Positions 1 through 10,517 are shown, counted from the stretch's first letter. The stretch: DNA of 64,000 nucleotides from Chromobacterium violaceum ATCC 12472 (GCF_000007705.1 NC_005085.1:1683752-1747751), one strand, 5' to 3'. Translations and numbers: made by a program. The notes: generated by a model from the letters alone, not told the origin.

Positions 1-1192
1 TGCGGCGGCCGGCCGCGTCGCCAGTCGACGGCGCCTGGACGCGGATGCGGGCGATGTCGCCGGCCGGCGCGGCGGCGAAGATCTGCTCCGAACCATGGCC
101 GGTAGGCTTCGGCTCCTGCTCGCCGTCGGCGTCCGGCGGCGGCTGCGTGGCCTCGCCCTGGTCCTGCGGCAGCGGAGGCGGCGTGGACGCCTGCCGCGTC
201 ATCCGCTCCAGCTTGTCCTGGTCCAGCCCGCTCTGCTCGAAAGGCTTGCGGCGGCGGCGGTGCGGCAGCACCAGCCGGGCGGCGTCGCGGATGTCTTCGG
301 CAGAGGCGTCAATGCGGCCGTCCAGCGCGGCCAGCGCGCGTGCGGCCTTGTTCAGCACGATGTCGGCGCGCAGGCTGCTGACTTCGAATTCACAGCACAG
401 CTCGCTGACGAAGTGAAATAATTGGTCGCTGAGCCGGGTGTGCGGCAGCAGCGCGCGCGCGGCGGCGATGTTTTCGCGCAGCGCCTCGCTGTCGGTTTGC
501 CACTGGGCGGCGAAGCCGGCCGGGTCGGCCTCGAAGGCCAGGCGGCGCCGCACCACTTCGGCGCGCAAGCCAGGCTCGCGCGGCGCGGCCACGTCCACCA
601 TCAGGCCGAAGCGGTCCAGCAACTGCGGCCGCAGATCGCCTTCTTCCTGGTTCATGGTGCCGAGCAGCGTCACCCGCGCCGGGTGGCTGACCGCCAGCCC
701 CTCGCGCTCGACGGTGTTGACGCCCATCGCGGCGGCGTCCAGCAGCACGTCCACCAGGTGGTCGGCCAGCAGGTTCACTTCGTCGATATACAGCATGCCG
801 CGGTGGGCTCCGGCCAACAGGCCGGGCTTGAACGCCTGCTTGCCGCCTTGCAGCGCCTTTTCGAAGTCCAGGCTGCCCAGCACCCGGTCTTCGGTGGCGC
901 CCAGTGGCAGGTTGATGAAGGGCACCGGGCCGTCATGCAGCTCGCGCGCGCCGCCGGAGCATACCGGGCATAGCGGCAGCGGGTGGTCCGGCTCGCAGTT
1001 GTAGCCGCAGCCGGCGGCGCGGCGGATAGGCGGCAGCACGGCGGCCAGGCCGCGCGCGGCGGTGCTCTTGGCGCTGCCCTTGTCGCCGCGCACCAGCACG
1101 CCGCCGACGGTGGGGTCCACCGCGCAGATCAGCAGCGCCTGTTTCAATTGCTCTTGGCCGACGATGGCGGCGAAGGGGTAGATCGGACTCAT
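1..1192 (-). CDS. Magnesium/cobalt chelatase ATPase, ChlI/BchI-like with start of a ChlD-like linker (partial)
   Basis: AAA+ motor subunit of a class I metal chelatase, expected to work with CobN in ATP-driven cobalt insertion into the corrin ring in the cytoplasm. The protein starts [20 protein letters not shown] and shows a Walker A ([10 protein letters not shown], about residues 40-49), the cysteine-rich stretch typical of ChlI (CGYNC, then CPVC), a Walker B ([11 protein letters not shown]) and a sensor-type GTMNQEEG. After about residue 330 it turns into a Pro/Gln/Asp/Glu-rich linker ([20 protein letters not shown]), as found between the AAA and von Willebrand A parts of ChlI-ChlD fusions. 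The window ends inside this linker, so the C-terminal domain is not visible. The ATG at 1190-1192 overlaps the cobN stop (ATGA), so translation is probably coupled. This is the last visible gene of the riboswitch-controlled operon. The ChlI identity is solid; the fusion to a ChlD domain is inferred. Confidence 0.88.
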   Translation of the reverse strand, partial: MSPIYPFAAIVGQEQLKQALLICAVDPTVGGVLVRGDKGSAKSTAARGLAAVLPPIRRAAGCGYNCEPDHPLPLCPVCSGGARELHDGPVPFINLPLGATEDRVLGSLDFEKALQGGKQAFKPGLLAGAHRGMLYIDEVNLLADHLVDVLLDAAAMGVNTVEREGLAVSHPARVTLLGTMNQEEGDLRPQLLDRFGLMVDVAAPREPGLRAEVVRRRLAFEADPAGFAAQWQTDSEALRENIAAARALLPHTRLSDQLFHFVSELCCEFEVSSLRADIVLNKAARALAALDGRIDASAEDIRDAARLVLPHRRRRKPFEQSGLDQDKLERMTRQASTPPPLPQDQGEATQPPPDADGEQEPKPTGHGSEQIFAAAPAGDIARIRVQAPSTGDAAGRR

Positions 1193-4100
1193 GCTTTGTT
1201 CTCTCCGCGCGCTTCCAGCAGCGCTTCGCTATCCAGATGCAGCTGTTGCAGGGCGGCCAGCGTGGCTGGGTCCGGCTCCGCCCACAGCTGGCGCTGCGCG
1301 GCTTCCAGCAGGCGGTCGGTGATGGCGTTCAGCGCCCACGGGTTGCTGTCGGCGAAGAACTGCTGCATCGCCGGGTCCAGCGCGTAGCTTTGCGCCAGCT
1401 GCTCGTACACCCAGTCGTCCACCACCTGGGCGGTGGCGTCATAGCCAAACAGATAATCGACGGTGGCGGTCAGCTCCAGCGCGCCCTTGTAGCCGTGCTT
1501 CTGGATACCGGCGATCCACTTGGGGTTGGCCACCCGCGAGCGGAACACGCGCAGCACTTCCTCCTTCAGCCCGCGCACTGCCGGCGCTTCCGGATTATGG
1601 CTGTCGCCGAAGAAGGCGCGCGGCTGGCGGCCGCTGAGGCTGCGTATCGTCGCGATCATCCCGCCGTGGTACTGCAGGTAGTCGTCGCTGTCGAAGATGT
1701 CGTGCTCGCGGTTGTCCTGGTTGTGCAGCGCCACTTCCACGCCGGCCAGCCGGTGGCGCAAGGCGTCGCGGGCGTCGGCGCCGTTGGCCTCGCGGCCGTA
1801 GGCGTAGCCGCCCCAGTTGACGTAGGCGGTGGCGAAGTCGGCGTCGTTCCGCCAGTTCTGCTCGTTGATCAGCGGCAGGATGCCGGCGCCGTAGCTGCCT
1901 GGCTTGGCCCCGAACACGCGGTACAGCGATTGCGCGTCGGCGTCGGGCAGCGCGCCCAGCAGCTCGTTCTTCAGGTCGGCCAGGTAGTGCTTGCGCAGGA
2001 AGTTCTGCTCCACCGGCTCGTCCAGCCGCGCCACGGTGTGCACCGCCTCGTCCACCAGCGAAATCAGGTGCGGGAAGGCGTCGCGGAAGAAACCGCTGAT
2101 GCGCACGGTGACGTCGATGCGCGGTCGGCCCAGCTCGGATAGCGGGATCACTTCCAAGCCCTGCACGCGGCGGCTTTCCTGCTGCCAGCGCGGCTTGACG
2201 CCGAGCAGAGACAGGATTTCGGCGATGTCGTCGCCATGGGTGCGCATCGCGCTGGTGCCCCACACGCTGATGGCCACCGATTCCGGATACTGGCCGGTTT
2301 CCTTCAGATGGCGCGCCAGCATCTCGCGCGCCAGGCCGTCGCCTATGCGCCAGGCGGCGTGGGACGGCAGGCTGCGCGGGTCCACCGAATAGAAATTGCG
2401 GCCGGTGGGCAGGATGTGGGCCATGCCGCGCGTCGGCGCGCCGCTGGGGCCGGCCGGCACGTAGCCGCCTTCCAGGCCGCGCAGCAGGTTGTCTATCTCC
2501 TCGGCGGTGCGGGCGAGCTTGAGGCACAGCTCGGCGCAGATGAAGTTCAGCACCCGTTCCAGATCGGCGTTCGGCTCGACGCCGAGCAGGATGTTTTCGA
2601 CAGCGGCCGGGATGGCTGCGGCGTGGTAGCCGCGCGCGGCCAGCTCGGCGATCAGCGCGCGCGATAGTTTCATTACCGCGTCGTGCGCGTCGGCGCGGGT
2701 GACCAGCGGCTGGCCGGCCAATGCCTGCAAGACGGCTGGCGTCTCGGAAAGGCGCTTGCCCTGGTCTTGCTGCCATAGGACCCAATCGCCGCCGCAGGCC
2801 GCCGCGACGCTGGCCGGCAGGCCGGGTATGGCCAGATTGGGCAGCCGGGTCAGCCCCAGCAGCATGTCGACCAGCGCCTCGCCCTGCGGCGCGTTGCCCA
2901 GCACGTGCAGGCCGTCGCGGATCTGCGCCGCGCCCAGCTCGCACAGATAGCCGTCTATGTCTTCGATCAGGTGGGCGACGTCGACGCCGTCCATCTTGGC
3001 CAGGCTCAGCGGCACGCCGTCTTCGTTCAGCGTGTCGTCCCAGTCGTGGTCATGGTCGTGGTGGTCGTGGCCGTGATGATCGTGATGGTGGTCATGGTGA
3101 TGGCCGTGGTCGCCATGATGGTGATGATGGCGACCATGGTCGTGGCCGTGCGCGGCCTTGGCCGGGCGGTATTTCGCCGCAGCGGCCGTCGCCGGCTTCA
3201 TCGCGGCCGCCGGCTTGGCTGCCTGCGGCCGGTACTTGCCGTGGACGGCGGCGGGCGCGCGCTGATGGCCGCCATGCGGATGATCGTGGCCATGGTCGTG
3301 ATCGTGCTCATGCCCGTGATCGTGGTCGTGCTTCAGCATCGCCGCCAGGTCGGTGTCGAGCTTGGCTTCCTTGATCAGGTCCCAGATCTGCTGCTGCAGC
3401 AGCGGCAGCTTGTTCGGGTCCAACAGCTCCACCTGGTAGTACTCGTCCACCAGCTGGGTCAGCTGCGCCAGCGGGCCGTAGCTGTCGGCGGTGGTCATCG
3501 CCGGCGTCAGGTGGTCGATGATCACCGCGTGGCCGCGGCGCTTGGCCTGCGAGCCTTCGCCCGGATCGTTGACGATGAAGGGGTAAAACAGCGGCATGTC
3601 GCCCAGCAGCGCGTCCGGGAAGCAGTGCTGCGACAGGCCCACGCCCTTGCCCGGCAGCCACTCCAGCGTGCCGTGTTTGCCGACGTGGACGATGGCGTCG
3701 GCCTGCCAGTCGTCGCGCAGCCAGCGGTACAGCGCGTAGTAGTGGTGGGTGGGCGGCAGGTCCGGCGTGTGATAGATGGCGTCCGGGTCCATGCCGTAGC
3801 CGCGTGGCGGCTGCAGCGCGACGAAAACGTTGCCGTAATCCAGGCCGGAGAACACCAGATCGTCGCCGTCGACATAGGCGCCGCCCGGCGGCTGGCCCCA
3901 GCGTTGCAGCATCTTGTCGCGCAAGCTGTCCGGCAACTCGTCGAACCAGGCTTGGTAGCGCTGGGCCGGCACGCGGGCGGCGGCGTTTTTCATCTGTTCG
4001 GCGCTCAGGTAGTCCTGATCGTAAGCGCCGCGGTCTATCAGCTCGTGCATCAGCGCGTCGCTGTCCGGCGGCAGCTCGGCCATTTGGTAGCCGCGCGTCT

Positions 4101-5289
4101 GCATGCCGCGCAGCATAGCGTATAGAGACGCGGGGGAATCCAGGCCCACCGCGTTGCCGATTTGAGAAGCCTTGCTGTTGGAGTTGGTGAAGATGAAGGC
4201 GATGCGCTTGTCGGTATTGGGCACATGACGCAGCCGCGCCAGCCTGGCGGCGATGCCGGCCAGGCGGCGGGCGCGGTCCGGCAGCGGCGCGTATTGCTCG
4301 GCCTGGCCGGCCTCTGCCGGTTGCTTGAAGCTCAGCGGCACGCCGATGATGCGGCCGTCGAACTCCGGCAGCGCCACGTTCATCGCGGTGTCCAGCGGAT
4401 TGAAGCCGCGGTCGGACGCTTCCCATTGCTCGCGGGTCATGCTGCTGGTGATCGCCTGCAGCACCGGCAGGTCCAGCCGGTCCGACGCCTCCACCGCCCA
4501 GCCGGGCTGGGTAGGGCCGTCATTGTTGATGTCGCCCATCGCGAACGAGGTGGTGTTGATCAGCAGGGACACCTGGGCGCGCGGGTCGGCCAGCAGCGCC
4601 AGCGCCGCCGGCAAACCTCCCTGGTCTATGGTCCGCAAGGACGAGGTGAACACCGGCAGCGCATTGACGCCGCGCTCGGCCAGGCAGTCCACCAGCAGGT
4701 CGATGAAGCGGGTGTTGCCGGACAGCCAGTGGGCGCGGTAGAAACACAGGCCGACGCTAGGCCAGTCCGGGTTGCGGATTGCAAGCCAGTCGTCCAGCGA
4801 GCAGGGCGCGGCCAGCGCCGGGTGGTAGATCCCGTGCTCCGGCAACGGCCGCGGCGGCTGGTAGCCGAAACCGGTCAGCAGCAGCCTGTCGGCCAGGCAG
4901 CGCATCAGCTCGCCCAGGTTGGCGCTGCCGCCGGCCTGCAGATAGGCGTGGACGTCCTGCTGCAGCGATACCGGCGCGCTGCACAAGGCCTGCAGCTCCG
5001 GGTCCGGCTCGCCGGTGCCGCTGACCACGATGACCGCGGCCTGCAAGCGGCGGGCATGGGCCAGCAGCCGCTCCAGGCCTGGGATGGCGTCGGCGCGGCC
5101 CAGCACGCGCAGCACGATGGCGCGGGCGTGGGCCAGCTGGCCGTCCAGCAGCGCCTGCATCGCGGCCTCGTCGGCTATGCCTTGCAGCGAAATGCCGGCG
5201 ACGGCGGGGAAGTCTTCCGGCCAGCGCGCGCGCGACAGCGCGGCGAGGTCGGTGCCGGCATGGCTCAATAGTGCGATTTCGGCATTCAT
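1189..5289 (-). CDS. cobN: Cobaltochelatase subunit CobN with a histidine-rich insertion
   Basis: Large catalytic subunit of the aerobic ATP-dependent cobaltochelatase, inserting Co2+ into hydrogenobyrinic acid a,c-diamide. The 1366-residue product is a typical CobN/ChlH length. It has family-type stretches such as [19 protein letters not shown] (about residues 538-556) and, near the C terminus, the region with [11 protein letters not shown] and [11 protein letters not shown]. The oddity is a low-complexity insertion at about residues 654-748: 34 of 95 residues are His, in two clusters ([14 protein letters not shown] and a second rich in HHH/DHH) separated by an Ala/Lys/Pro segment containing KYRP twice. 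Such stretches bind Co, Ni or Zn, so local metal buffering is a reasonable inference. Both ends overlap the neighbouring genes by ATGA, consistent with stoichiometric expression with the ATPase. Confidence 0.95.
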   Translation of the reverse strand: MNAEIALLSHAGTDLAALSRARWPEDFPAVAGISLQGIADEAAMQALLDGQLAHARAIVLRVLGRADAIPGLERLLAHARRLQAAVIVVSGTGEPDPELQALCSAPVSLQQDVHAYLQAGGSANLGELMRCLADRLLLTGFGYQPPRPLPEHGIYHPALAAPCSLDDWLAIRNPDWPSVGLCFYRAHWLSGNTRFIDLLVDCLAERGVNALPVFTSSLRTIDQGGLPAALALLADPRAQVSLLINTTSFAMGDINNDGPTQPGWAVEASDRLDLPVLQAITSSMTREQWEASDRGFNPLDTAMNVALPEFDGRIIGVPLSFKQPAEAGQAEQYAPLPDRARRLAGIAARLARLRHVPNTDKRIAFIFTNSNSKASQIGNAVGLDSPASLYAMLRGMQTRGYQMAELPPDSDALMHELIDRGAYDQDYLSAEQMKNAAARVPAQRYQAWFDELPDSLRDKMLQRWGQPPGGAYVDGDDLVFSGLDYGNVFVALQPPRGYGMDPDAIYHTPDLPPTHHYYALYRWLRDDWQADAIVHVGKHGTLEWLPGKGVGLSQHCFPDALLGDMPLFYPFIVNDPGEGSQAKRRGHAVIIDHLTPAMTTADSYGPLAQLTQLVDEYYQVELLDPNKLPLLQQQIWDLIKEAKLDTDLAAMLKHDHDHGHEHDHDHGHDHPHGGHQRAPAAVHGKYRPQAAKPAAAMKPATAAAAKYRPAKAAHGHDHGRHHHHHGDHGHHHDHHHDHHGHDHHDHDHDWDDTLNEDGVPLSLAKMDGVDVAHLIEDIDGYLCELGAAQIRDGLHVLGNAPQGEALVDMLLGLTRLPNLAIPGLPASVAAACGGDWVLWQQDQGKRLSETPAVLQALAGQPLVTRADAHDAVMKLSRALIAELAARGYHAAAIPAAVENILLGVEPNADLERVLNFICAELCLKLARTAEEIDNLLRGLEGGYVPAGPSGAPTRGMAHILPTGRNFYSVDPRSLPSHAAWRIGDGLAREMLARHLKETGQYPESVAISVWGTSAMRTHGDDIAEILSLLGVKPRWQQESRRVQGLEVIPLSELGRPRIDVTVRISGFFRDAFPHLISLVDEAVHTVARLDEPVEQNFLRKHYLADLKNELLGALPDADAQSLYRVFGAKPGSYGAGILPLINEQNWRNDADFATAYVNWGGYAYGREANGADARDALRHRLAGVEVALHNQDNREHDIFDSDDYLQYHGGMIATIRSLSGRQPRAFFGDSHNPEAPAVRGLKEEVLRVFRSRVANPKWIAGIQKHGYKGALELTATVDYLFGYDATAQVVDDWVYEQLAQSYALDPAMQQFFADSNPWALNAITDRLLEAAQRQLWAEPDPATLAALQQLHLDSEALLEARGENKA

Positions 5290-5615
5290 GGCTGCGGTTC
5301 CGTTTCAATGTCGCCGATGCCGGTTTTATGGAACACCAGCTCTTCAACCGGAACGCCGCCCTTCAGATGCTGGCAGACGATGCGCTCGATATCGGTTTCG
5401 TTCACCTTGCGGTACCAGACGCCGTCCGGGTACACCACCATCACCGGGCCCTCCTTGCACACGGCGAAGCAGTGGCTGCGGGTGCGCTTGGCGCGCAGGC
5501 CGTCGCAGGCGTCTATGGCGCGTCCCAGGTGCAGGAACATCGCTTCCGAGCCCTCGCCGCCCGGCGTGCAGCGCGGGCCGGTGCACATCAGCACGTGTTT
5601 GTCGTGCGTTCTCAT
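5286..5615 (-). CDS. Thioredoxin-fold [2Fe-2S] ferredoxin-like protein
   Basis: Small 109-residue protein starting [16 protein letters not shown]. It has the layout of thioredoxin-like (2Fe-2S) ferredoxins: an N-terminal CTGPRC cysteine pair, a central [10 protein letters not shown] pair, and the [14 protein letters not shown] strand typical of the family. Members are often encoded beside cobN and cobalt transporters, and a redox role in cobalt or corrin handling is assumed rather than shown. The chosen ATG (5613-5615) overlaps the stop of the metal permease gene (ATGA), and its own stop overlaps the cobN start in the same way. An upstream in-frame extension to 5861 is antisense-like, Arg-rich sequence inside the permease gene and was not used. 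Confidence 0.85.
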   Translation of the reverse strand: MRTHDKHVLMCTGPRCTPGGEGSEAMFLHLGRAIDACDGLRAKRTRSHCFAVCKEGPVMVVYPDGVWYRKVNETDIERIVCQHLKGGVPVEELVFHKTGIGDIETEPQP

Positions 5616-6658
5616 TGAATCTCCGGGGCCAATTGATCGAAACGCTTCCATTTGTAGATGGCGGCGGAGGCGAGCCAAGTGAGCAGGAACACGCCGACCA
5701 CGAAGTAGCCGAAGTGGGCCAGGTTTTCGTTCAGTTCCGCCACCAGATCCCATGCGCCGCCGGACAGCCGCATCTTGTTCACCAGCAAGCCCAGCGCTTC
5801 CAGCCCGCCTATGCCCACCGCGACGACGACGGAGACGAAGGTGATGGTCAGGTTGTACCACAGCTTGCGCACCGGCTTGACGAAGGCCCAGCCGTACACC
5901 TCAACCATCAGCAGGCTGTCCAGCGTGTCCACCAGCGCCATGCCGGCGGCGAACAGCACCGGGAACACCATGATGTGCCACAGCGCCACGCCGTGCGCGC
6001 TTTGCGTGGTGGCGATGGCGAACAGGCCGATCTCGGTGGCGGTGTCGAAGCCCAGGCCGAACAAAAAGCCGATCGGCAGCATGTGCCAGCTCTTGGTCAC
6101 CATCTTGAACAGCGGCCGCAGCAGGCGCGCCAGCAGGCCCTGGTTGTTCAGCAGCAGGTCCAGCTGTTCGTCGCAGATGGGCTCGCCGGCGCGGGCGCGG
6201 CGAAAGGCGGACCATACCGCGCGCAGCGAGGACAGGTTGATCATGGCCAGCGCCAGCAGGAAAAAGGCCGATACGCTGACGCTGATGGTGCCGCCGATTT
6301 CGCGGAAGCCGTCGATGCGGCTCTGCAGCGCGGAGGCGGCCATGACGATGACGGCGACGGCGAACACCACCACCGCCGAGTGGCCGAGCGAGAAGAACAG
6401 GCCCACCGCGGACGGCTGGCGCTTCTCCTGCATCATCTTGCGCACGGTGTTGTCTATGGCGGCGATGTGGTCGGCGTCCACCGCGTGGCGCAGGCCGAAC
6501 AGGTAGGCGAGCAAGGCGGTGGCGAGCTGGGCCGGATAGTCGGCGAAGGCGGCGAACGCCCAGGCCCAGGCCAGCAGGTTGGCCAGGATCAGCCCGGCGA
6601 GTATGGGAGCGTGGCGCGCCAGTCGGCGGCCGACGGACGGCGCGGTGGATGGATGCAT
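5612..6658 (-). CDS. Nickel/cobalt permease, NiCoT (HoxN/NixA) family
   Basis: Inner-membrane secondary transporter for Co2+ or Ni2+; in this operon cobalt supply for the chelatase is the likely role. The 348-residue protein is hydrophobic throughout with about eight predicted membrane segments. It carries the NiCoT signature RHAVDADHIAAID (first His near residue 58), where the HX4DH motif binds metal, and the second family motif FSLGHSAVVV. The start MHPSTAPSV was chosen because GAGGG sits 6 bases upstream; a longer frame to 6748 has no better site. It is the first gene after the cobalamin riboswitch, so it should be shut down when B12 is abundant. Substrate preference between Ni and Co cannot be read from sequence alone; context favours cobalt. 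Confidence 0.93.
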   Translation of the reverse strand: MHPSTAPSVGRRLARHAPILAGLILANLLAWAWAFAAFADYPAQLATALLAYLFGLRHAVDADHIAAIDNTVRKMMQEKRQPSAVGLFFSLGHSAVVVFAVAVIVMAASALQSRIDGFREIGGTISVSVSAFFLLALAMINLSSLRAVWSAFRRARAGEPICDEQLDLLLNNQGLLARLLRPLFKMVTKSWHMLPIGFLFGLGFDTATEIGLFAIATTQSAHGVALWHIMVFPVLFAAGMALVDTLDSLLMVEVYGWAFVKPVRKLWYNLTITFVSVVVAVGIGGLEALGLLVNKMRLSGGAWDLVAELNENLAHFGYFVVGVFLLTWLASAAIYKWKRFDQLAPEIQ

Positions 6659-6659
6659 G

Positions 6660-6699
6660 GTGCCCTCGGAGACGATACTCGTCGCGCAAGCGAGGGCAC
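6660..6699 (-). promoter_or_regulatory. Shine-Dalgarno-sequestering nested hairpin (riboswitch expression platform)
   Basis: On the minus strand GTGCCCTCG pairs perfectly with CGAGGGCAC (9 bp), and GACGA-GTA-TCGTC forms a second hairpin inside the loop. The downstream arm contains the GAGGG ribosome binding site of the NiCoT permease and ends one base before its ATG. This is what a translational OFF structure of a B12 riboswitch should look like. The alternative pairing with the aptamer was not computed. Confidence 0.7.
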
Positions 6700-6779
6700 A
6701 GACCGCCGCGTATCCATGGACGGCGCATGTGCGTATCCCCCGGTACACCCCGCCCGGCTTCTGCTTGCGTCGACACGTT

Positions 6780-6935
6780 TGACGGCCGGTCTCCTGGCTC
6801 GCGCGTCGCCGTCCGGGCGCCGCCTTCCCGACCTTGCTAAGGGCCAGTGGCGTCAGGCGTGGACTCTGCGCTTACAGTTGCGGGGGCAGCCGCGGCATTC
6901 CACCGCGTTCCCGTTTCACCCTTTTGGGGCACCGT
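6780..6935 (-). ncRNA. Cobalamin (B12) riboswitch aptamer
   Basis: Reading the minus strand, the 5' part has GGTGCCCC followed by AAAGGGTGAAACGGGAA. The core then has GCCGCGGCTGCCCCCGCAAC and TGTAAGCGCAGAGTC, next GCCACTGG, and the 3' end has the B12 box AGCCAGGAGACCGGCC (about 6784-6799). These elements are in the order and spacing of the AdoCbl riboswitch family. It lies 120 bases before the NiCoT permease start and points at the permease/ferredoxin/cobN/ATPase operon. It is downstream of the cobD stop, so it may also be transcribed as part of a read-through message. Boundaries are approximate. Confidence 0.95.
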
Positions 6936-6993
6936 CAAGAATGGCAAGAATGATACGCGACAAGCTTGGGGCTGTGAACCGAAATGGTTCCGA

Positions 6994-7980
6994 TTACAAG
7001 CGACGCCAATCGGTCAGCGCCTGCTCCAGCCGAACCCAGTCGGCGTCGGTCCTGGGCAGGCCGAAGCGCAGGCTGGGGATGGCTTCGAAATGGCGGGTCA
7101 GGATGCCGCGGCCGGCCAGGTAGCGGTGCGCGGCCAGGCTGTTTTCGTCCGGCACCCACTGAAACAGCTCGCAGCCGCCGGCGGGCGGCAGGCCGTGCCG
7201 CTCCAGGCAGCGTTGCAGCCTGGAGCTATCGCGCTGCAGCTTGGTTTTCATCGCCTGTTGCCATGGGGCATCGCGCAGCGCCAGCTTCACCGCCTCGCGC
7301 GCCGGGCCGGCCACCGTCCACGGCCCCAGCTCCTCGGCCAGCGCCCGCAGCAGTTCCGGCCAACCGAACACGAAGCCGGCGCGCGCGCCGGCCAGGCCGA
7401 AGAACTTGCCGACCGAGCGCAACACGATCAATCCCGGCTTGCCGGCGTGCGGCAGCATGCTGTCTTGCGGCGCGGCGTCCAGAAACGCCTCATCCACCAC
7501 CAGCCAGCCGCCGCGCGCGGCCAGCCTCTGCCGCCAGTTTTCCAGCAACGCCGGGTCGAAGCGGTCGCCGGTGGGGTTGTTGGGGTTGCACAGCAACACC
7601 ACGTCCAGCTGGTCTATGCCGGCGGCCAGTTCTTCCGGCGACAGCCTGAACAGCTGGTGCCCGCGCTTCTGCCAGTGGTGCGGGTGCTCGGCGTAGCACA
7701 GCGCCAGCATGCCGACGCGGCAGGGCGCGCGCAGCCGCGGCAGCAACTGGATCGCCGGCTGCGAGCCGGCCACGGCCAGCAGTTTGTCGCTGCCGTAATA
7801 CTCCGCCGCCGCCGCTTCCAGCCCGTCATGGTTTTGCGGCAGCCGCAGCCAGCTGTCCGCCGGCAGCGGCGGCACCGGCCAGCCGTTGGGATTGACGCCG
7901 GTGGACAGGTCCAGCCAGTCGCCGACGGGTATGCCGTATTCCGCGGCCGCGCGCAGCAGGCCGCCTCCGTGTTCAAGCAT
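6994..7980 (-). CDS. cobD: L-threonine-O-3-phosphate decarboxylase (cobalamin side-chain synthesis)
   Basis: PLP-dependent class I/II aminotransferase-fold enzyme that decarboxylates threonine phosphate to (R)-1-aminopropan-2-ol phosphate for the lower-ligand linker of B12. It is called CobC in the Pseudomonas scheme and CobD in Salmonella. The 328-residue protein starts [16 protein letters not shown] and has the family features [13 protein letters not shown] (about residue 25), [22 protein letters not shown], the Schiff-base region [15 protein letters not shown] (Lys near 192) and a C-terminal RFGLP substrate-binding Arg. It overlaps cbiB by 8 bases, and the two enzymes act on connected steps because CbiB consumes the aminopropanol product. 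Confidence 0.93.
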   Translation of the reverse strand: MLEHGGGLLRAAAEYGIPVGDWLDLSTGVNPNGWPVPPLPADSWLRLPQNHDGLEAAAAEYYGSDKLLAVAGSQPAIQLLPRLRAPCRVGMLALCYAEHPHHWQKRGHQLFRLSPEELAAGIDQLDVVLLCNPNNPTGDRFDPALLENWRQRLAARGGWLVVDEAFLDAAPQDSMLPHAGKPGLIVLRSVGKFFGLAGARAGFVFGWPELLRALAEELGPWTVAGPAREAVKLALRDAPWQQAMKTKLQRDSSRLQRCLERHGLPPAGGCELFQWVPDENSLAAHRYLAGRGILTRHFEAIPSLRFGLPRTDADWVRLEQALTDWRRL

Positions 7981-8911
7981 GGATCGCTCCGATCAAGATG
8001 GCGGCCGCCAGCGACAACGCCGCCCACAGCCACATGCCGCGGTTGACCAGCCGCACCGCGCGGCCGATGTCTTCATGCGTGGGCGTGGGGCCGCAGCCAA
8101 GCGGCGGACGTTCCTTCCACTGGCCGTGATAGCGCGCGCCGCCGCCCAGGCTGACGCCCAGCGCGCCGGCGCCGGCGGCCATCACCGGGCCGGCGTTGGG
8201 GCTGTACCAGGTCGGGGCCTGGGTTCGCCAGCAGCGCCAGCCCTTGGCGGCATGGCCCAGCAGCAGATAGGTGAGGGCGGTCAGACGCGCCGGGAGATAA
8301 TTCAGCATGTCGTCGAAGCGGGCGGCGGCCCAGCCGAAATGCAGGTAGCGCTCGTTCTTGTAGCCCCACATCGCGTCCAGCGTGTTGGCCAGCCGGTACA
8401 GCACCGCGCCGGGCGCGCCCAGGACCAGGAACCAGAACAGCGCGGCGAAGACGGCGTCGCTGCCGTTTTCCAGCACCGACTCAATCGTCGCGCGGGCGAC
8501 GCCGGCTTCGTCCAGTTCGCGGGTGTCGCGGCTGACGATCCAGCCCACCCGCTCGCGGGCAAGTTGAAGGTCGCCTTCGGCCAAGGCCTTGCGCACCACC
8601 TCGGCGTGCTGGGCCAGGCTGCGAGCGCCGACCGCCAGGTAGAGCAGGGCGACCGGAACGATAATCTCCAGCAGCGGCAGCCTCGCCAGCGCCCAGGCGG
8701 CCAGCGTGAAGGGCGCCAATAACAGCGCGATGGCCGCCGCGCCGCGCAGCCGCATGCGCCAGACAGGCTCCGCGCCGGGCGCGGCCGGGTAGGCCGCGCG
8801 CTCCACGGCCTTGACCAGCCGGCCGAAGCCGACCAGCGGGTGCCAGCGCGGCGGTTCGCCCAGCAAGCGGTCCAGCAGCAGCGCGATCGGCAGAAACAGT
8901 GCGGAATTCAA
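7973..8911 (-). CDS. cbiB: Adenosylcobinamide-phosphate synthase
   Basis: Integral membrane enzyme that amidates adenosylcobyric acid with aminopropanol (phosphate) to give cobinamide (phosphate). The 312-residue protein starts [25 protein letters not shown], where the [17 protein letters not shown] stretch is the hallmark of CbiB. It has several hydrophobic helices and conserved features including [33 protein letters not shown] and [21 protein letters not shown]. Length is normal (about 310-320). It is the first gene of the cbiB-cobD pair and is divergent from cobQ across a 133-base gap that must hold both promoters. Confidence 0.95.
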   Translation of the reverse strand: MNSALFLPIALLLDRLLGEPPRWHPLVGFGRLVKAVERAAYPAAPGAEPVWRMRLRGAAAIALLLAPFTLAAWALARLPLLEIIVPVALLYLAVGARSLAQHAEVVRKALAEGDLQLARERVGWIVSRDTRELDEAGVARATIESVLENGSDAVFAALFWFLVLGAPGAVLYRLANTLDAMWGYKNERYLHFGWAAARFDDMLNYLPARLTALTYLLLGHAAKGWRCWRTQAPTWYSPNAGPVMAAGAGALGVSLGGGARYHGQWKERPPLGCGPTPTHEDIGRAVRLVNRGMWLWAALSLAAAILIGAIHA

Positions 8912-8929
8912 CGAACAGCCCTATATAAT
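8901..8929 (+). promoter_or_regulatory. Candidate sigma-70 promoter for cobQ
   Basis: A perfect -10 hexamer TATAAT lies at 8924-8929 in the gap between divergent cbiB and cobQ. The -35 region at normal spacing (8901-8906, GCGGAA) is poor, so the assignment rests mainly on the -10 box. It would give a leader of about 110 bases before cobQ. The overlapping TATATA (8922-8927) reads the same on both strands and could also serve cbiB. Confidence 0.35.
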
Positions 8930-9044
8930 GGCCGGCCGCCGCCGGGAATTATCCAATGCGCAAGTCTGTCGCGCTTTGGGCGGCCGGAATGAATCAAGCC
9001 GCCATTCTAAGCGTTGTCAGCCATCCATGCGCAGGGAGATCGCC

Positions 9045-10517
9045 ATGAGCGCCAAAACCATCATGATCCAGGGCGCCACGTCCGACGCCGGCAAGAGCGC
9101 GCTGGCCACCGGCCTGTGCCGGCTGCTGGCCCGGCGCGGCGTGAAAGTGGCGCCGTTCAAGCCGCAGAACATGGCGCTGAACAGCGCGGTGACGGCGGAC
9201 GGCGGCGAGATCGGCCGCTCGCAGGCGGTGCAGGCGCAGGCCTGCGGCGTGGAGCCGCACACCGACATGAACCCGGTATTGCTCAAGCCCAACAGCCACA
9301 CCGGCTCGCAGGTGATCATCCAGGGCCGCGCCATCGGCAATATGGAGGCGCGCGGCTACCACGGCTACAAGCCGGTCGCGATGAAGGCGGTGCTGGCGTC
9401 GCACGCCAGGCTGGCGGCGCAATACCAGTGCATCGTCGCCGAAGGCGCCGGCAGTCCGGCCGAGATCAATCTGCGCGACGGCGACATCGCCAATATGGGC
9501 TTCGCCGAGGCGGTGGACTGCCCGGTGATCCTGGTGGCCGACATCGAGCGCGGCGGCGTGTTCGCCCACCTGGCGGGCACGCTGGCGCTGCTGTCGGAAT
9601 CCGAGCGCGCCCGCGTGGTCGGCCTGGTGATCAACCGCTTCCGCGGCGATCCGTCCTTGCTCAAGACCGGCGTCGACTGGCTGGAGCGGCACACCGGCAA
9701 GCCGGTGCTGGGCGTGCTGCCCTATCTGTACGACCTGCACCTGGAGGCCGAGGACAGCATGGGCCTGGACAAGCCGGGCGGCGCTGTGGGCGGCGGCGAC
9801 AAGCTGCGGGTGGCGGCGCCGGCCGCGCCGCGCGTCAGCAACCACACCGATTTCGATCCGTTGCGCCTGCACCCGCAGGTGGAATTCACCTTAGTGCGCG
9901 CCGGCCAAGCCATCCCGCCGGCCGACCTGATCGTTTTGCCCGGCAGCAAGAACGTGCTGGCGGACCTGGCCTGGCTGCGGGCGCAGGGCTGGGACGAGGC
10001 GCTGCGCCGCCACCTGCGCTACGGCGGCAAGGTGCTGGGCATCTGCGGCGGCCTGCAGATGCTGGGCAAGAAGCTGCATGATCCGGACGGGCTGGAAGGC
10101 GAGCCGGGCAGCGGCGACGGCCTGGGCTGGCTGGACATGGAAACCACGCTGGCGCCGGAGAAGCGGCTGACGCGGATGCGCGGCCGGCTGACATTGGGCG
10201 ACGCCGAGGCTGCCGGCTACGAAATCCACATGGGGGTCAGCCAAGGGCCGGCCTTGGCCAGGCCCGCGGTGAGATTCGATGATGGCTCGGCCGACGGCGC
10301 GCGCTCGGAAGACGACCAGATCTTCGCCACTTATCTGCACGGCGTGTTCGACGAACCGGCCGCCTGCCAGGCCATCCTGCGCTGGGCAGGGCTGAAGGAG
10401 CCGGAGGCGCTGGACTACCCGGCGCTGCGCGAGGCCAATATCGACAAGCTGGCGGACATGCTGGAGCGGCATCTGGATCTGGAGCCGATCCGGCGCTGGC
10501 TGCCCGAGACCCGCTGA
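9045..10517 (+). CDS. cobQ: Cobyric acid synthase (glutamine-hydrolysing)
   Basis: Performs the ATP- and glutamine-dependent amidation of the b, d, e and g carboxyls of adenosylcobyrinic a,c-diamide. The 490-residue product has an N-terminal dethiobiotin-synthetase-like P-loop domain ([21 protein letters not shown], about residues 6-26, then [12 protein letters not shown]) and a C-terminal triad-type glutaminase domain. That domain has its nucleophile in [10 protein letters not shown] (Cys near 334) and its His in YLHGVFDE (near 432). The ATG at 9045 follows AGGGAGA by 6 bases; the longer frame from 8811 runs back through antisense cbiB sequence and was rejected. It is monocistronic on the plus strand and divergent from cbiB-cobD. 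Confidence 0.96.
   Translation: MSAKTIMIQGATSDAGKSALATGLCRLLARRGVKVAPFKPQNMALNSAVTADGGEIGRSQAVQAQACGVEPHTDMNPVLLKPNSHTGSQVIIQGRAIGNMEARGYHGYKPVAMKAVLASHARLAAQYQCIVAEGAGSPAEINLRDGDIANMGFAEAVDCPVILVADIERGGVFAHLAGTLALLSESERARVVGLVINRFRGDPSLLKTGVDWLERHTGKPVLGVLPYLYDLHLEAEDSMGLDKPGGAVGGGDKLRVAAPAAPRVSNHTDFDPLRLHPQVEFTLVRAGQAIPPADLIVLPGSKNVLADLAWLRAQGWDEALRRHLRYGGKVLGICGGLQMLGKKLHDPDGLEGEPGSGDGLGWLDMETTLAPEKRLTRMRGRLTLGDAEAAGYEIHMGVSQGPALARPAVRFDDGSADGARSEDDQIFATYLHGVFDEPAACQAILRWAGLKEPEALDYPALREANIDKLADMLERHLDLEPIRRWLPETR

Noticed and set aside
3030-3335. Short CAT/GTG-type repeats that look like a small repeat array or CRISPR-like DNA.
   Set aside because: They are in-frame His/Asp codons of CobN, irregular in spacing and without a repeat-spacer structure.
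2905-4125. A 406-codon plus-strand frame over the His-rich part of CobN, with Val/Met repeats resembling membrane helices.
   Set aside because: The repeats are the reverse complement of CobN His/Asp codons. CobN is a full-length family member on the other strand, so this is a shadow.
8912-9044. A second B12 riboswitch between cbiB and cobQ.
   Set aside because: No B12 box or core aptamer pieces occur on either strand in the gap.
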